NCBI GenBank assembly: GCA_963565915.1
Contig: OY751492.1
Location: forward strand, 3,968,001 to 4,032,000
Direction: 5' to 3'
DNA: 64,000 bases
Source: Entoloma clypeatum
Taxonomy: Eukaryota; Basidiomycota; Agaricomycetes; Agaricales; Entolomataceae
Positions 50,118-61,871 of this stretch are shown piece by piece. The notes below the pieces were generated by a model, which saw only the letters and a list, made by a program, of their open reading frames with translations, was not told the origin of the DNA and did no database searches. A program made the position numbers and the translations under genes. The number at the start of each line of letters is the position of its first letter. The first letter of the stretch is position 1.

Positions 50118-51967
50118 TAAAGGGGCTGCCATTGAGCAAAGAGATGTTCTTCATCAATATCGGTGTTGAGATGTATGTTCTTCTTGAGATATGGAACCTT
50201 GACAGAGGACCAAAGAGAGGATTTTTGTATGCAGGCATTAACAATGTCTGACTGTGATCCCTTGATGATGACAGGAAGAATCTGCTGAAAGTCTCCTCCA
50301 AAGACAATAGACAGACCACTGAAAGGAGCATTGGAATTGTGAATGTCCTGAAAGGTGCAATCAACAGCCTCATGAATGTAGCGATGATGCATGGGAGCCT
50401 CATCCCATATGACCAAATGAGCACATTGAATGAGATCTGCCAGATCAGAGTTCTTTCTGATATTACAGGAGGATGCCTCATTGATGATGATGGGAATTTC
50501 GAAGGCAGAGTGGGATGTGCAACCACTGTTGAGAAGAAGAGCAGTGATTCCAGATGATGCCACACAGAGAACAATCTTGCCCTGGTCACGGAGATGATAG
50601 CAGAGGGTGTTGTAGACATATGTCTTGCCTGTACCTCCAGGACCATGAAGAAGGAATATCTGGCCAGACTGAGTGGTGACTGCTTGAAGAATCTTGTCAA
50701 AGGCACAACACTGGTCTTCATTGAAAGAGTGAATGTGCTCTGCTCCTAACTGAGCCTGCTCCACTTGATCATAAGACAAATGCTCTGCCAGCAAGGGATT
50801 TCCCACAATTGCACCCCAATCCTGCTGAATCTGAGACATATCAGCCCAATCCTTGAGAGACATATTGCCAGCAAAAAACAGCTTGTTGATGCAGTAAAGG
50901 CCATAGTCGAATACATCCTCCTGAGTGGGATCGATGCAAATCTGGCAACTGTGAAGAAAATGGTGGAGGTCATCACAGATGTTGGCCTTGTGCTGATCCC
51001 AAACATAGGCTGGATGTGCAGGATTGCATTTACGAAGGATTGTGACAAAGAGCATGCACAACTGGTAGCCTGTAGCCATCAAACCACCTTCAGTAAGACA
51101 TTGATGCCATTCATGATCATCTGCCAACAGACCACATGCCAAACAGGCCCAACAATAGTTGGGTGCTTCGACTCCATCAAAAGTGTGAAGAGCAGCAAAG
51201 GATGTGGCCCCTTTTACAGCAGTGAGGAGAAGATGGAGATAGAAGTGTTTGCCAGCCTTGGGAGACACATAGTACATGTGACCAATTGCATAGCCTCTTT
51301 GATGTGGTTTCCACTTATGAGTGGCGGCACCGAAGACAAAGACAGAGGAAAAGTCTTGGTAGTAGACATCATGGGCAGCTTCATACTGGGTGTTGGCTTT
51401 GAAGTATGCAGTAAGAGTGGTGTCACGGTCTGCAGCTCTCTCCACAATCTCCTCCAAAGGGTTAACACCATCCTCATTCCATGTGACAGACTGCTGGTCT
51501 GGAAGGTGGATCTGGAGATGCACAATATTGGGAGAGATTGCATGCAACTTATAAGCCATCAATCTCCAAATTGCCTCACACTGGGAAACATAGTGTGCAT
51601 CCAGATATAGCTTGATCTCATCCTGAGTTTTGCCAAACTCCATCGTGGTGTGATCATAGCCCTTGTAGACATATTTGTAGATGTACTTGATGGCCTTGAC
51701 AGATCCAATGCACTCCATATTGATGTGACAGCAGTACTTCCAGAGCAAATAAGGGCAATATGCAACAACCCAACAATTATCAACTGACTTTCCATTGGGA
51801 AGTGTAAATATGCCGGTATTATTGCAATGACAGAGATTGGCATAGGAATCGTCAGAGATAGTGGTCTGTTCACGAAATTGCTTTGGAAAGCCCTTGGAGC
51901 ACTTTCCATTCTTCATACAGGGAGCATTTGGGTCGTCAGCACCACAGGGGCCATTAGACAATAGCAC
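50118..51967 (-). pseudogene. Helitron helicase, both ends truncated
   Basis: The frame (stop at 50108, in adjoining MITE sequence) has the end of the Helitron N-terminal domain (CGADDPNAPCMKNGKCSKGF; DNCWVVAYCPYLLWKYCCHI; KYIYKYVYKGYD) followed by a Pif1-type helicase: Walker A LLHGPGGTGKTYVYN, Walker B LVIWDEAPM, and GGDFQQILPV. Helitrons move by rolling-circle replication. The HUH nuclease motif that should precede this part is missing, and the last helicase motifs are lost where the MITE begins, so it cannot be autonomous. Confidence 0.85.
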
Positions 51968-53489
51968 GGTGATAAGGCCGCGACACGTCTAGGCCTAAAA
52001 TCTGTGCATTTTGCACCCTTTCACACTATCTCTAAGGGATATAGAGAGTCCTAGATGAGCTCCAATTCTGAGGACTTAGTGGCAACATTAGAGAGAGACT
52101 TTATAGTTAGCGACCCTGGTAATGTAGGACATAGCGCTCGTCACCACTATGGGCTTAGCTATGATACTCGAGAGCTATGGGATCATCTCGCGAGATACAT
52201 AGAAAAGACTATTGAGCGCCTCTCGCGACAAAGCGTGAAACAAGGAGATGGGTTATATTGGAGTTATCAATGACACTAGCACCGCCTACCATACGTCGGG
52301 GCTTGACCAGAGACATTCTTGCAAGAGGTTTGTTTGACGTGTGCCTCGCTTCATGTCCAAATCATCCATATTGGGAATATCAAAATGACATTGGATGATA
52401 CAGACTGAGATCGGGTTTGATACGTCGCGATCAACATGACCTTATGGCAAACATTGATAGAGATCAAATCTGATGGGTGGCTTACTGAGGCAACCCTTAA
52501 TTGATGCAGCTGATACCTCATGGTAACTAGTTGGCATCGTCCCGGGTACATCACAAAACCAAGATATTGAAATAGTGGCCTCTCCAGTGCGGCAGAGGTT
52601 CGGATATGGAAAAGGGGCATACCTGTGGTGTTGTCTACCACATGGGCACATTGAAACAACTTTAGCAAAGGTCACTTGACTGGATACCATTTATCAATAC
52701 CACATGCAACCCTTTTCTATATTTATTGCTGCTCATGTATAAAATCTCATAGTTTCGTGGTAGATAGGTTAGGTTAGATTGTGCCCCAGAATTGATAGCA
52801 TTTGTCTTGTGCATCTGTCATCGTTTGTGAGTATCATTAAAGCCTCGAGATCGTTTGGTTTGCATTGGAAGTCAGTCGCAATTGTGTTTTGTGTGTTCGG
52901 GAACTTGTCAATCATCAAATCATGTTATCTATCAGTCATATTGGTCATTGTCATGTTCATATTTGGTTGAGATCGTGTTCGCGAAGTCTTGTTGGTTCGG
53001 AAATCACAAACCTAAGTTTATTATCTATTGAGAACTATCTCTAAGTCTTGTTCGAGACTTATTGAGCCATCACTAAACAAGTCATTCGATTGTTGTTTGG
53101 AAGAGTCGCATCCTGAGTGATTCCACTCATCACCCTGAACTATATCGATTGAGAAGTACGCATCGCAAGACTTGTTCAGTCTTTGTTGTTGTGTTTGGTG
53201 TTTGTGTGTGTGATAGAGATATCGCTCGCACTCATCCCCAGACTCACTTCTTTTGTTTCAACGGGTAGTTCCGTGGGTACCCAGAGCTCTCCCTGTACTC
53301 GTACCCATACGGGGAGTAACCTGTGACCTGCAGATTGATACCAGGTGGGTGCAGGTGAGATTGGAGGGTACAGGTTCCTGCATGGGTTTTGTGGACATTA
53401 TATACATATATTAAAACTATATAAATAAATGAATAATTATACTACCCCCACCTCGCGTTTGCGAGCAAGAGGGGGTGCTATGGTGGGGG
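51968..53489. other. Mostly gene-free stretch with one small plus-strand ORF
   Basis: A frame of 72 codons at 52055-52273 (MSSNSEDLVATLERDFIVSD) has ordinary protein composition but matches nothing I know. The rest, including the GT-rich 52800-53260, holds nothing recognisable. Confidence 0.35.
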
Positions 53490-54515
53490 CGGGTGCTGGG
53501 TTGGTGCCAGTGGCCATTGGGTACACAAGGGGTGGCCGTTAGGCACGAGACACAGCTGTTGGGCATGAGATACAGCCATTGGGCATGGGAGGGGGCCGTT
53601 ATATGTGAGTGGAGGCTGTTGGGTACATTGGGCATGAGTGGGGGCCATTAGGTGTGAGTGGAGGTCATTGGCGCAAGTGGGGGCCATTATACACAAGTGG
53701 GGGCCATTATACATGAGTGGAGACATGGCCATTGGACACGAGTGGGGGCAGTGTGGTGCAAGGGACAGCCATTGGGCACATTGGAAGTGAGGGATGGCCA
53801 TTGTGCATGTTGGGAGCAAGGGACGGCAGTTGGGCATAAGGACAGGCATTGTGCATAAGAGACAGGCGTTGGGCGTGAGAGGCAGCCATGGGGCACAAGG
53901 GGTGGCCATGGGGCATGAGAGATGGCTGTTAGGAGCAAGGGATGGCCATTGGGCATGAGAGGCAACAAGTGGAGGCTGCTGGGCACAAGAGGCAGTCTGC
54001 ATCAGCAAATCAGACATGTGCTACAGAGTGCTACATAGTGCTCTGTAGCATACATCCCTGAGAATGTAGTGCCCTATAGTGCCCATAGCAGCCATAGCAC
54101 ATGTCTGATTTGCTGATGTGGGGTGCAGGAGGGATCTGTTGGGCATGAGATATAGCCATTGGACATGGGAGGGGCCGTTATACGCAAGATACGGCCATTG
54201 GGCACGAAGGGAGGCCATTGGGCATGGGAGGGGGCTGTTATACGCGAGTGGGGGCTGTTGGGCATGAAGGGAGGCCATTGGACATGAGAGGGGGCTTTTA
54301 TAAGCGAGTGGGGGCTGTTGGGCATGAGACACAGCCATTGGGCATGAGTGGGGGCTGTTGGGCGTGAGACATGGCCATTGGGCATAAAGGGAGGCTGTTG
54401 GGCATGAAAGACAGCTGTTGGTCATGAGTGGGAGCCGTTGGGCACAAGTGGAGGTTGTTGAGCATGAGTCGCACAAGTGGTGGCCGTTATACATGAGTGG
54501 TGGCCATTGGGCACA
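53490..54515. repeat. Minisatellite A2, about 20-bp unit
   Basis: Many degenerate head-to-tail copies of a unit close to GGCCATTGGGCATGAGTGGG. It is interrupted at 54001-54116 by a small MITE. The long apparent ORFs on the minus strand (PNGH, APNSP and similar) are translations of the repeat. Confidence 0.85.
54001..54116. mobile_element. Small MITE with perfect terminal inverted repeats
   Basis: ATCAGCAAATCAGACATGTG at the left and CACATGTCTGATTTGCTGAT at the right are exact inverted copies; pairing extends to 23-24 bp. The ends resemble those of the 41403 MITE (ATCAGCAAA). Confidence 0.75.
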
Positions 54516-55837
54516 AGAGAGGGAGGGAGAGAGAGGTAGTGGAGTTGTTGGAAGTGGTGTATATAGCATGACATGTGACAGGTTGCGGGTTCCGAAAACA
54601 CAACCCATACTCGGACTCGTGACAACCCATACCCATGACCCTCATGGGTTACCCATATCTGTGCTATTGCCTAGGGGCCATGGATTATGAGTTTCATCAC
54701 CAAATAATGGAGTTCAGGATGGGTGGCTGGATCAGGAATCTCAGTACTTTACAGTCCCCCACATCCTCCAGCGGAATCCAAAATTCTGCCAGGATTTCCA
54801 TCAGAATTTAGGATTCTGACAGGAATCCCCTGGCGGAATTCTGAAAGGAATCCTGAGGAATCAGAGAGGAATTCTGCAATTCCTGAACTGAATCTGTTGG
54901 TGGAATAAGGTTTGATGGGTCAATTGTATTTAATTAATTTTTTACATTTTAATTTTATAATACAAACTAAACAACCCCCCCCTTCCATTTGTCCAAGCAA
55001 GGGGGCATGGTAAGAGTTGGGGGGGACAGGGAGGACCATGAGAAACACGAAAAAATAAATTGATTACCCCCGCACAAGGTGGGGAGACAATATATACAAA
55101 TTACAAAAAATAAAATAATAACCCCCGGCATAAGGCAGGGGGCAATATGAGGCAGGGGGGTAGGTACAAGGAAAGGGGTACGACAGGGGAAGGGAGGGGA
55201 TGCAGTAAGTGTTAACAGCGTCAGAGCATGGATTTGCATGGCAACCGGCCACGCACGACGGTGGGGGTGGCCGAGGGATTGAGCATGCAGGTGGGGAGGC
55301 AGTTGGACGGTGGCTGGGGCGTGCAGGATGCGGCACAGGCATGTCGGTCTGCAGCTGATGTGGCAGATGTCAGGGTGTGCACATGGGGGGGTGGAGGGTG
55401 CTTATCTGGGTTGTGACATGGCACGGAGGGGTCAGACAGCGACCCAACATGTCTGGGGGTGGCGCTCGTGACATTTTGTCGAAGAAGGGCAAGGTGGGGC
55501 TTCCCTGGTGAATGAGCGGGGCGGCAAGCAGGGGCGGCCAACCGTCGTGGCGTCGGGGGGGGGGGGGGGCTGGTGTTGGCTGCCTTTCGTGCCTCTTGCT
55601 TTGTGGGTGTCGATGAGGGCAGTGGGCATGCCATGGTGGCAGCTGGTTGTGTCCTAGTGACGTGGCACGGCGGCTGTGGGGTAGAGGCCGGGGTGTCGGT
55701 GGTGATGTGGCACCCAGCTGGTGTGCGGCGGTGGCGGTCAGTCATTGGTGGTAGGGTGGTGTAGGTTGGAATTACCAGGGGTTCTCTTGCCAGCTTGTGT
55801 GGTGGGGGTGGACGCAGTGGTGGCAACATGTTGGCGT
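54516..55837. other. Low-complexity, G-rich stretch
   Basis: Contains GGAATC/GAATTC-rich sequence near 54760-54900 and G-rich simple DNA from 54960 to 55830, with a poly-G run at 55555-55568. No gene is supported. Confidence 0.5.
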
Positions 55838-58261
55838 TAGTGTTGAAAAGTCTGGTTCGGTCCGGTTTTTGACCCTCAAAATTTAGAGACCGAGACCGAG
55901 ACCGATTTTTCGGTTCACATGATGTCGAAAAAACTGAACCAGACCAATGCAAGAGCGGTGCATCAGTTCCGTTTACCTCAAAGAAGTGAGACTGGACTGG
56001 TCTCAACCGGTTTAAACCAATATATTACAAGTAAAATAAGACTAAGGACACATGTGCACAGCCCGATGCTGCGCGCGCGCATCATACTCCCTCAATTGGT
56101 CCTCCGTGGGCTCAGCCCGGCCCCATGTGCTCTGGGGCGTGACTCGACGCCGTTGGGTGTGAAAGGGGGCCATTGGGCACGTGTCGTGGCAGGTGTGCGG
56201 TGCCATACAGCGCGAAGATAGGCCGTTGCACGCCAAGGAAGGGTGCTGGGTGTGAGTCGATGGCGTTGAGGACGCAAGGCGGCCGTTGGGCATTAGAGGG
56301 GCCATGGGGCACTAGTCGGGGCAGTTGGGCAAGAGGGGCGGGCGTTGGGGACACGAGGCGGCCATTGGGTGTGAAAGGCGGCCATTGTGCATGGGTTGAT
56401 GGCGTTGAGGGCAAAGGGACAGTGTTGGGGGAAAAGGGACGGCGTGGCGTGGGTCAATGGCGGTGGGCGCAAGTCGGGGCCATTGGGCATGAAAGGCGGC
56501 CATTGGGCGTGGGTCGACAGTGTTGGGGGCGAAGGGATAGCGTTGGGGGCGAAAGGACAGTGTTGGGCGTGGGTTGACACGTTGAGGGCGAAGGGATGCC
56601 GTTGGGCATGAGTCGGGACCGTTGGGCACAAAGGGACGCCGTTGGGCGCAAAGGGATGCCGTTGGGCATGAAAGGTGGCCGTTGGGCGGAAGAGAGGGCC
56701 ATTGGGCATGAGTGGTGGCCGTTATGTGCGAGTAGTGGCCCTTGGGCGGATGTGGTGGCCGGGTGGAGCGGTGGTGGGGGATAAAAAAAGGGTGGGAAGG
56801 TTTTGCTGGCAGTTATGGTTCGACTTTCGGCAATTGCTGAGCATGCTTGGCATCAATGCTGAGCCATGCACGTTGTTGAAAATTGTGCCCTTGATGCCCA
56901 AACCGTGGCACCAAAACCCACAAAAATAATTCTTACATTATGTAGACATATTTAGAAACTCATAGGAAGTATATATGGAGTTATATACATGAGCTATGGA
57001 TGGTAGAAAGTTGGTGCTCCAAATTGATGCATCAAAACACAATGTAAATCATGATGAACAGTGTGGCATGGTGTTTTCAAACACAAAAAACAACATTTTC
57101 TAGCTTCCTCCTTTGCACAACATTTGTACTCTAAATATACTATACATATGCTATTGAAACAGTGTATGTAAACCTATTCAGACCCTTCAAATAAAATTAA
57201 AGGACTTCATGAGGTGAATATGAGCAAAATAGGTCGAAAATTTGACCAAACCTTTTTGTTTCAGCTTTGAATTCTCCTCATTCAGGAGATCTCACATCAC
57301 ATTTGTTTTTCAAATTTGGCTCATTCATTAGGGAGATATAACACTTTTACTGAAATCTGCACATTTCATTATTTCTATCTTATCTGGACTTCTAAAAATT
57401 ATACAAAGTGCTTCAGAAGATGAATACATATCTATTTATGAGTTCTATCACTTCCAACTATTATTAGACCATGAGGAAGGCACTGCGTGTGCCTGCACGA
57501 TGCATTTTGCGCATTGTTTACTATTATTTGGTGTAGAGCATGGCACCTCTATGACTTAAATTCCGTGGCATCATTCCATAAAATCAACACATATTTATTG
57601 ACATATGATACTCTGCTACATAATTGATATAGTCTGTAAGCTGACTTCCTCCTGTGTAGCCATATTAAGGAGAAATGCGATGTTTTTTGAGTTTGTTTAC
57701 ATATATTTGACACATTTGATGTGTGCGTGATGCGCGTCATCCAACGTCGAAACGACACATCCACCCATTGCTGACTCTGCAATGTGGGGCACAGATGCTG
57801 AAAAGGCCAGAATATATTTATAGATTTTATTTATAATCTGTCTACTTGTGATCGAGGCAGGAGGGAGCACACACACACATCTTTTGTGTTTTTTTTTTAG
57901 GTGTGCCTATTTGGGAAGTGGGAAAGTTGTGATGTAGAGTGATTGTGGTTAAGTGGTGTTAAAAGAATCCTTTATACTATTGAAGTTCAGAGTTCAAGTC
58001 TTTCTTGTGGCAGAAATTTTGTACTTGCCATTTTGGGACATTGATTTTAGATCCTCGGATCGTTCCATGGAAAATACCGGTTTAAACCGATCTGAACCAG
58101 TCTTTGGCTGGTCTTTCAAACTCTAAAGTTTCGAGTGAACCGAAGACCGGCCACGATCTGAAACCTTAAAAACCGAGACCGGTGGTCCGGTCTCTCACTG
58201 GTTCGGTCCCGTCCGGTCTCGGTCTGAAATCAACGAAGGTAAACTGGACCTTGAAACACTA
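55838..58261. mobile_element. hAT-like element, inverted relative of 18237-20360
   Basis: The ends are TAGTGTTGAAAAGTCTGG and CCTTGAAACACTA. The order of blocks (GGTCTCGGTC-rich end, minisatellite, AT-rich conserved middle) mirrors 18237-20360. The flanking octamers GTTGGCGT and GACGCGCA do not match, so the two ends may come from different insertions or the site has been rearranged. The right end cuts into a LINE. Confidence 0.65.
56110..56770. repeat. Minisatellite A3, about 20-bp unit
   Basis: The unit is close to GGCCATTGGGCGTGGGTCGA, the same family as A1 and A2, inside the hAT-like element. Repetitive PNG-containing frames are by-products. Confidence 0.8.
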
Positions 58262-59202
58262 GACGCGCAGCGCTGTGGATCCTGGGAGCCTTCCACACCA
58301 CCCCCACAGGGGCAGTCGAATCCCTTGCCAGCCTGCCTCCAGTGCATTTGCACCTAAAGAAGCTCTCCTGCAGAAACCGTGTCTGTATGCACTCTCTTGC
58401 ACCACGACACATGACCATCATGGTCTGCGACAAGGAAGTCCCCTCAGAGTGACCATGGTACTCCCTGGAGTTTATGTACAACCTTAAATCCCCCCTCGTC
58501 GATATCTGGGCATACCGTGCAAACATGACTGTCCCCCTATCACCCTTCAACAACTACAATGAGCCAGGAAAATGTGTCCTCAACCGCTTCCCTGATCGCG
58601 TCATCCACGACATCACCCTTATTCGCGGCAAGACCGCTAAGGATCGTGCCGAAGCCAGGAAATTGCGCCTCATCACCCTCAACAAGGTGTTTGATGCCAA
58701 CATCTGCTCCAACAAGTCTGCCGTCATCGTCACTGACGCGGCCGTTCCCTCCCTCATGTCGGGCCACCAAGCTGTTGCAGCTTGGGAAACCTGGCACATG
58801 GGGTACTCCATCAACAAAGACTGGGCGGCTGGCAGCCTCGCAGTCTCTGACGACACTAAAACCTTAGCCATCGGACACAGGTTCTCCAACCTGGTCAGTC
58901 TGCTAGGGGGTCTCTCTCAACTGGAAGAAATCCACATTTTCACTGACTCTGTCAATGCCATCTGGCGCGCTACAGATCCAGACCTCCACTCCTCGCAGGC
59001 AACTGCGCTCGCTATCATCAGCAACCTGGTCCCATCCCTGATTGCTTGGACCATGGCTTCGAACCCCACCGTGCAGTGCACAACTTTGCCTCCTCGATAC
59101 ACATTGAGTGTGGTGAGTCGGCCTCCAGATCCCTCAACTTCAACACGAAGCAATTCATGGATGACATGCTTGGTGACTGGAACAGCCTGTACCAGTCCCC
59201 TG
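58262..59202 (+). pseudogene. LINE (non-LTR retrotransposon) ORF2 C-terminus with RNase H
   Basis: In one frame the sequence reads ILGAFHTTPTGAVESLASLP then PVHLHLKKLSCRNRV, a pattern typical of the region after reverse transcriptase in fungal Tad-like LINEs. It is followed by a TGA at 58450-58452 and then an RNase H-like part (SAVIVTDAAVPS; EEIHIFTDSVNAIWRATDPD). The frame shifts near 59045, and the next frame keeps an HIECGE segment. Both ends are cut, by the hAT-like element on the left and LTR-E on the right. Confidence 0.65.
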
Positions 59203-59500
59203 TGTTGAAGTTCCACCTGGGCGCTAGCCACAGGCGTACTGAGCAACACAGCTACAGTGGAAGTACTCTACTCTACCGTTCTAGTCACTTACTTGATTGA
59301 GAAGGGTGGGGCTGGTGAGAGCGGTTGAGGCTGGTAAGAAGGAAGGAGCTGGTTAAGAGTCAAGAGACAACCTGTTGATATTGACAGTTTCCTGGTCTTA
59401 TATACCATACTACTGTTTGTACCAACCAAACAAGTATGTAATCGAAGATGTCTAAGGTCACGTGATATAATCTAATCTAAGTGATGGAAAAGTTTCAACA
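59203..59500 (-). repeat. copia LTR-E (3' LTR of copia-3)
   Basis: This 298-bp LTR is in minus orientation, with the same ends as the others, and is followed by the complementary polypurine tract (CCCCCCC). The 5 bp outside it are CCCTG; the partner LTR is beyond the window. Confidence 0.95.
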
Positions 59501-59568
59501 CCCCCCCATATTTAGTACATACTTCTAAATACATCTTACTTTTTCCCATGTAGGTACTCTTTTTTCGC

Positions 59569-61842
59569 CTAGTTTTTGAGTAGTCCGAAGTACGGGATAA
59601 ACTTGCTAAAGAGGATTTTCCCCAGATTCTTAGTTAAAAGGTCTGCAGGGTTATTCACTCCTTCCATGAATTTGACCGTAATAACGCCTTTGGATACTTT
59701 TTCTCTGACAAAGTGGAATTGCACGTCGATGTGCTTGGATCGCTTTTCAGTTACAGGATTGGATGTGATGAATACAGAGCCATTGTTATCTCCATAGATC
59801 GGAACCGATCCGATCTGCATTCCAAGTTTGGCAAGCATGCTTCTAAGCCATATTACTGCGCGACTGCAATCTGATAGCGCCATGTATTCTGCTTCTGTGG
59901 AAGAGAGGGCAATGGTTTTTTGTGCTGATGAAACCCATGTTATTGCTCCAGACGCCAGCGATATGAAGTAACCAGTGGTGGATTTCCTGGTGTTTTCGTC
60001 TGACGCCCAATCGGAGTCTGTGAAGGCATAAGAATCACCATTGTACATGATTGCGTAATCTTTCGTTGCCTTCAAATACCTGCAAATATCCCTAGCCACT
60101 TCTAAATGGTGTTTGGTAGGGTTTGCGGAAAATTGGGACATTTTGATCACGGCGAAACAAATGTCGGGTCTTGTCCCGATCATTAAGTACAATAGTGATC
60201 CGATGACGGATTGGTACTTGGATCTGAGTTCCGCATTGGGTTCATCTTCAGACTTCATGGGTTTGTAGCCCGTCGGGAGTGGGGTATGGGTGGCATTGGA
60301 TTCGCTCATCCCCATATGTGTGAGAATTTTCTCAAGGTAAGGTACTTGATCAATGAAGATCCTCTTCCCATGTTGCCTTATTTGGATCAAGAGAAATTCT
60401 TTCGGTTCCCCATTAGACACTAGGTGGCCTAGGTCCCTACATTCCCATGTTGTCATGAAGGCCTTCTTCTTTTCTAGCGTGTATTCTCGGTTTGTGCCGA
60501 GAAAAGCAGAGTCATCGACATAAATGACGGTGATCACAATTTCCCCTTTGATACTTGTGTGAATGAAAACTCCCACATCGGAGTGAAGCCAGACAAAGCC
60601 GAGCTTTTTCATGGAGGAATCGAGTTCTCTCCACCAGGCTAATGCGGCCTGCTTGAGTCTGTATAGGGCTTTGAATAGTTGGTACACGAAGTGCTCTTTC
60701 CCTTTTACTATGTAACCCTCAGGCTGTCGCATGTAAATTACCTCACGGAGTGTTCCATAGAGGAAGGCTGATGAGACGTCCAAGAATGTCATGAACCACC
60801 CTTCAAGGGCTGTCAATGCCAAGATCAACCGGACGGTCTCGTACCTCACTACCGGTGAGAAGATTTGATCAAAATTGATCCCTTCTACCTGTGAGAAGCC
60901 TTTTGCAACCAGGCGCGCTTTCAGACGCCCGTCAGATTTTTCATTGTAAACCCATTTGTTCCTTAGTGCTTTCCTCCCTGTAGGTAGGGGTACTAACTCC
61001 GTGATCACCCCGCGGCTTTTGAGCATGTCTAGCTCTTTTCGTTCTGCCGCATACCAATCTTCTTTGTTTGGAAGAGGGTATATATCTTTGTGTGACATTT
61101 CGATGGTGCCTACTTGGATAGAGATTGCCTCCATTAGGAGATCGTTCATCCATGCCGTTTGACCGCCCAATCTACGTCTTCGATCCATTTTTTCAAGATC
61201 AGAAGCAGGGGTGTCTTCCCCATAGATGCTATCTGGCATTCTGCGAACTCGTCGTTCCCTGATCGGTTGATCTGGTACTTGTTCGGGTTCCGGAGTGGGT
61301 ACTCGCGGTTCATCATCGGGCTCGCTAGACGGCAAGTCATCATCTGATTCAGGGTGATCCTGTCCAGTGGGAACAGGGTCATGAGGTTTTTCGTAATGAC
61401 TGTCATTGTCATTGTTTCCGGGGATGAGGTCCTCAAACTCATCAGCCGGTTCTGGGTTTTCCATTTCTGGATGGTTTTCTGGCAAAGGGTCGATGTGACA
61501 TCTAGGGTACTTGCTTTCATCAAAGATAGCTTTTCCACCCATGAAAATTGTATTAGTCTCAGGATCCATGAAACGGTATCCTTTGACCCCTGGCTTTGAT
61601 CTGAGATAAATCATCAATCGAGATCTAGATTCCAGGGAATTTCTACGTTTTTCCTTTGAGATATACACATATGCCTGACATCCAAAGACTCTGATGCTTG
61701 ACATATCGGGGATCTCATTGGTCACCCTGAAGTAAGGGGTATTCCATTCGAGACGCTGCATGGGGGTTCTGTTGTAGAGAAAAGCTGCATATTCCAAACA
61801 GAATTCCCACCACATAGGGGGTAAGCACGCGTCGAAGCGCAA
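59569..61842 (-). pseudogene. copia-3 integrase C-terminus, reverse transcriptase and RNase H
   Basis: This 757-residue frame is unbroken. It reads the integrase C-terminal half, the acidic linker (VPTPEPEQVPDQPIRERR), and then reverse transcriptase and RNase H with the same motifs as copia-1, including IYVDDSAF and FTDSDWASDE. Where copia-1 and copia-2 have a TGA after KMD, copia-3 has CGA, so integrase and polymerase stay in one frame. It is separated from the upstream half only by the deletion near 61885. A small in-frame deletion is visible in RNase H (NGDSYAF against DGDSGKGIYAF). Confidence 0.85.
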
Positions 61843-61871
61843 GGCCTGAGATTTCTCCCACAGGGTTCGAT

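Noticed and set aside
50765..51610. 281-codon plus-strand ORF
   Set aside because: It lies opposite the Helitron helicase, which has clear conserved motifs; this is the shadow frame.
53417..54608. Long overlapping minus-strand ORFs rich in Pro, Asn, Gly, Ala and His
   Set aside because: They are translations of the 20-bp minisatellite; every frame stays open because the repeat has no stop. There is no independent coding evidence.
56042..56709. ORFs of up to 138 codons in both directions
   Set aside because: Minisatellite A3 read-through; the peptide repeats mirror the DNA unit.
55830..58269. 8-bp target duplication around the third hAT-like element
   Set aside because: GTTGGCGT and GACGCGCA do not match, so a clean insertion cannot be claimed.
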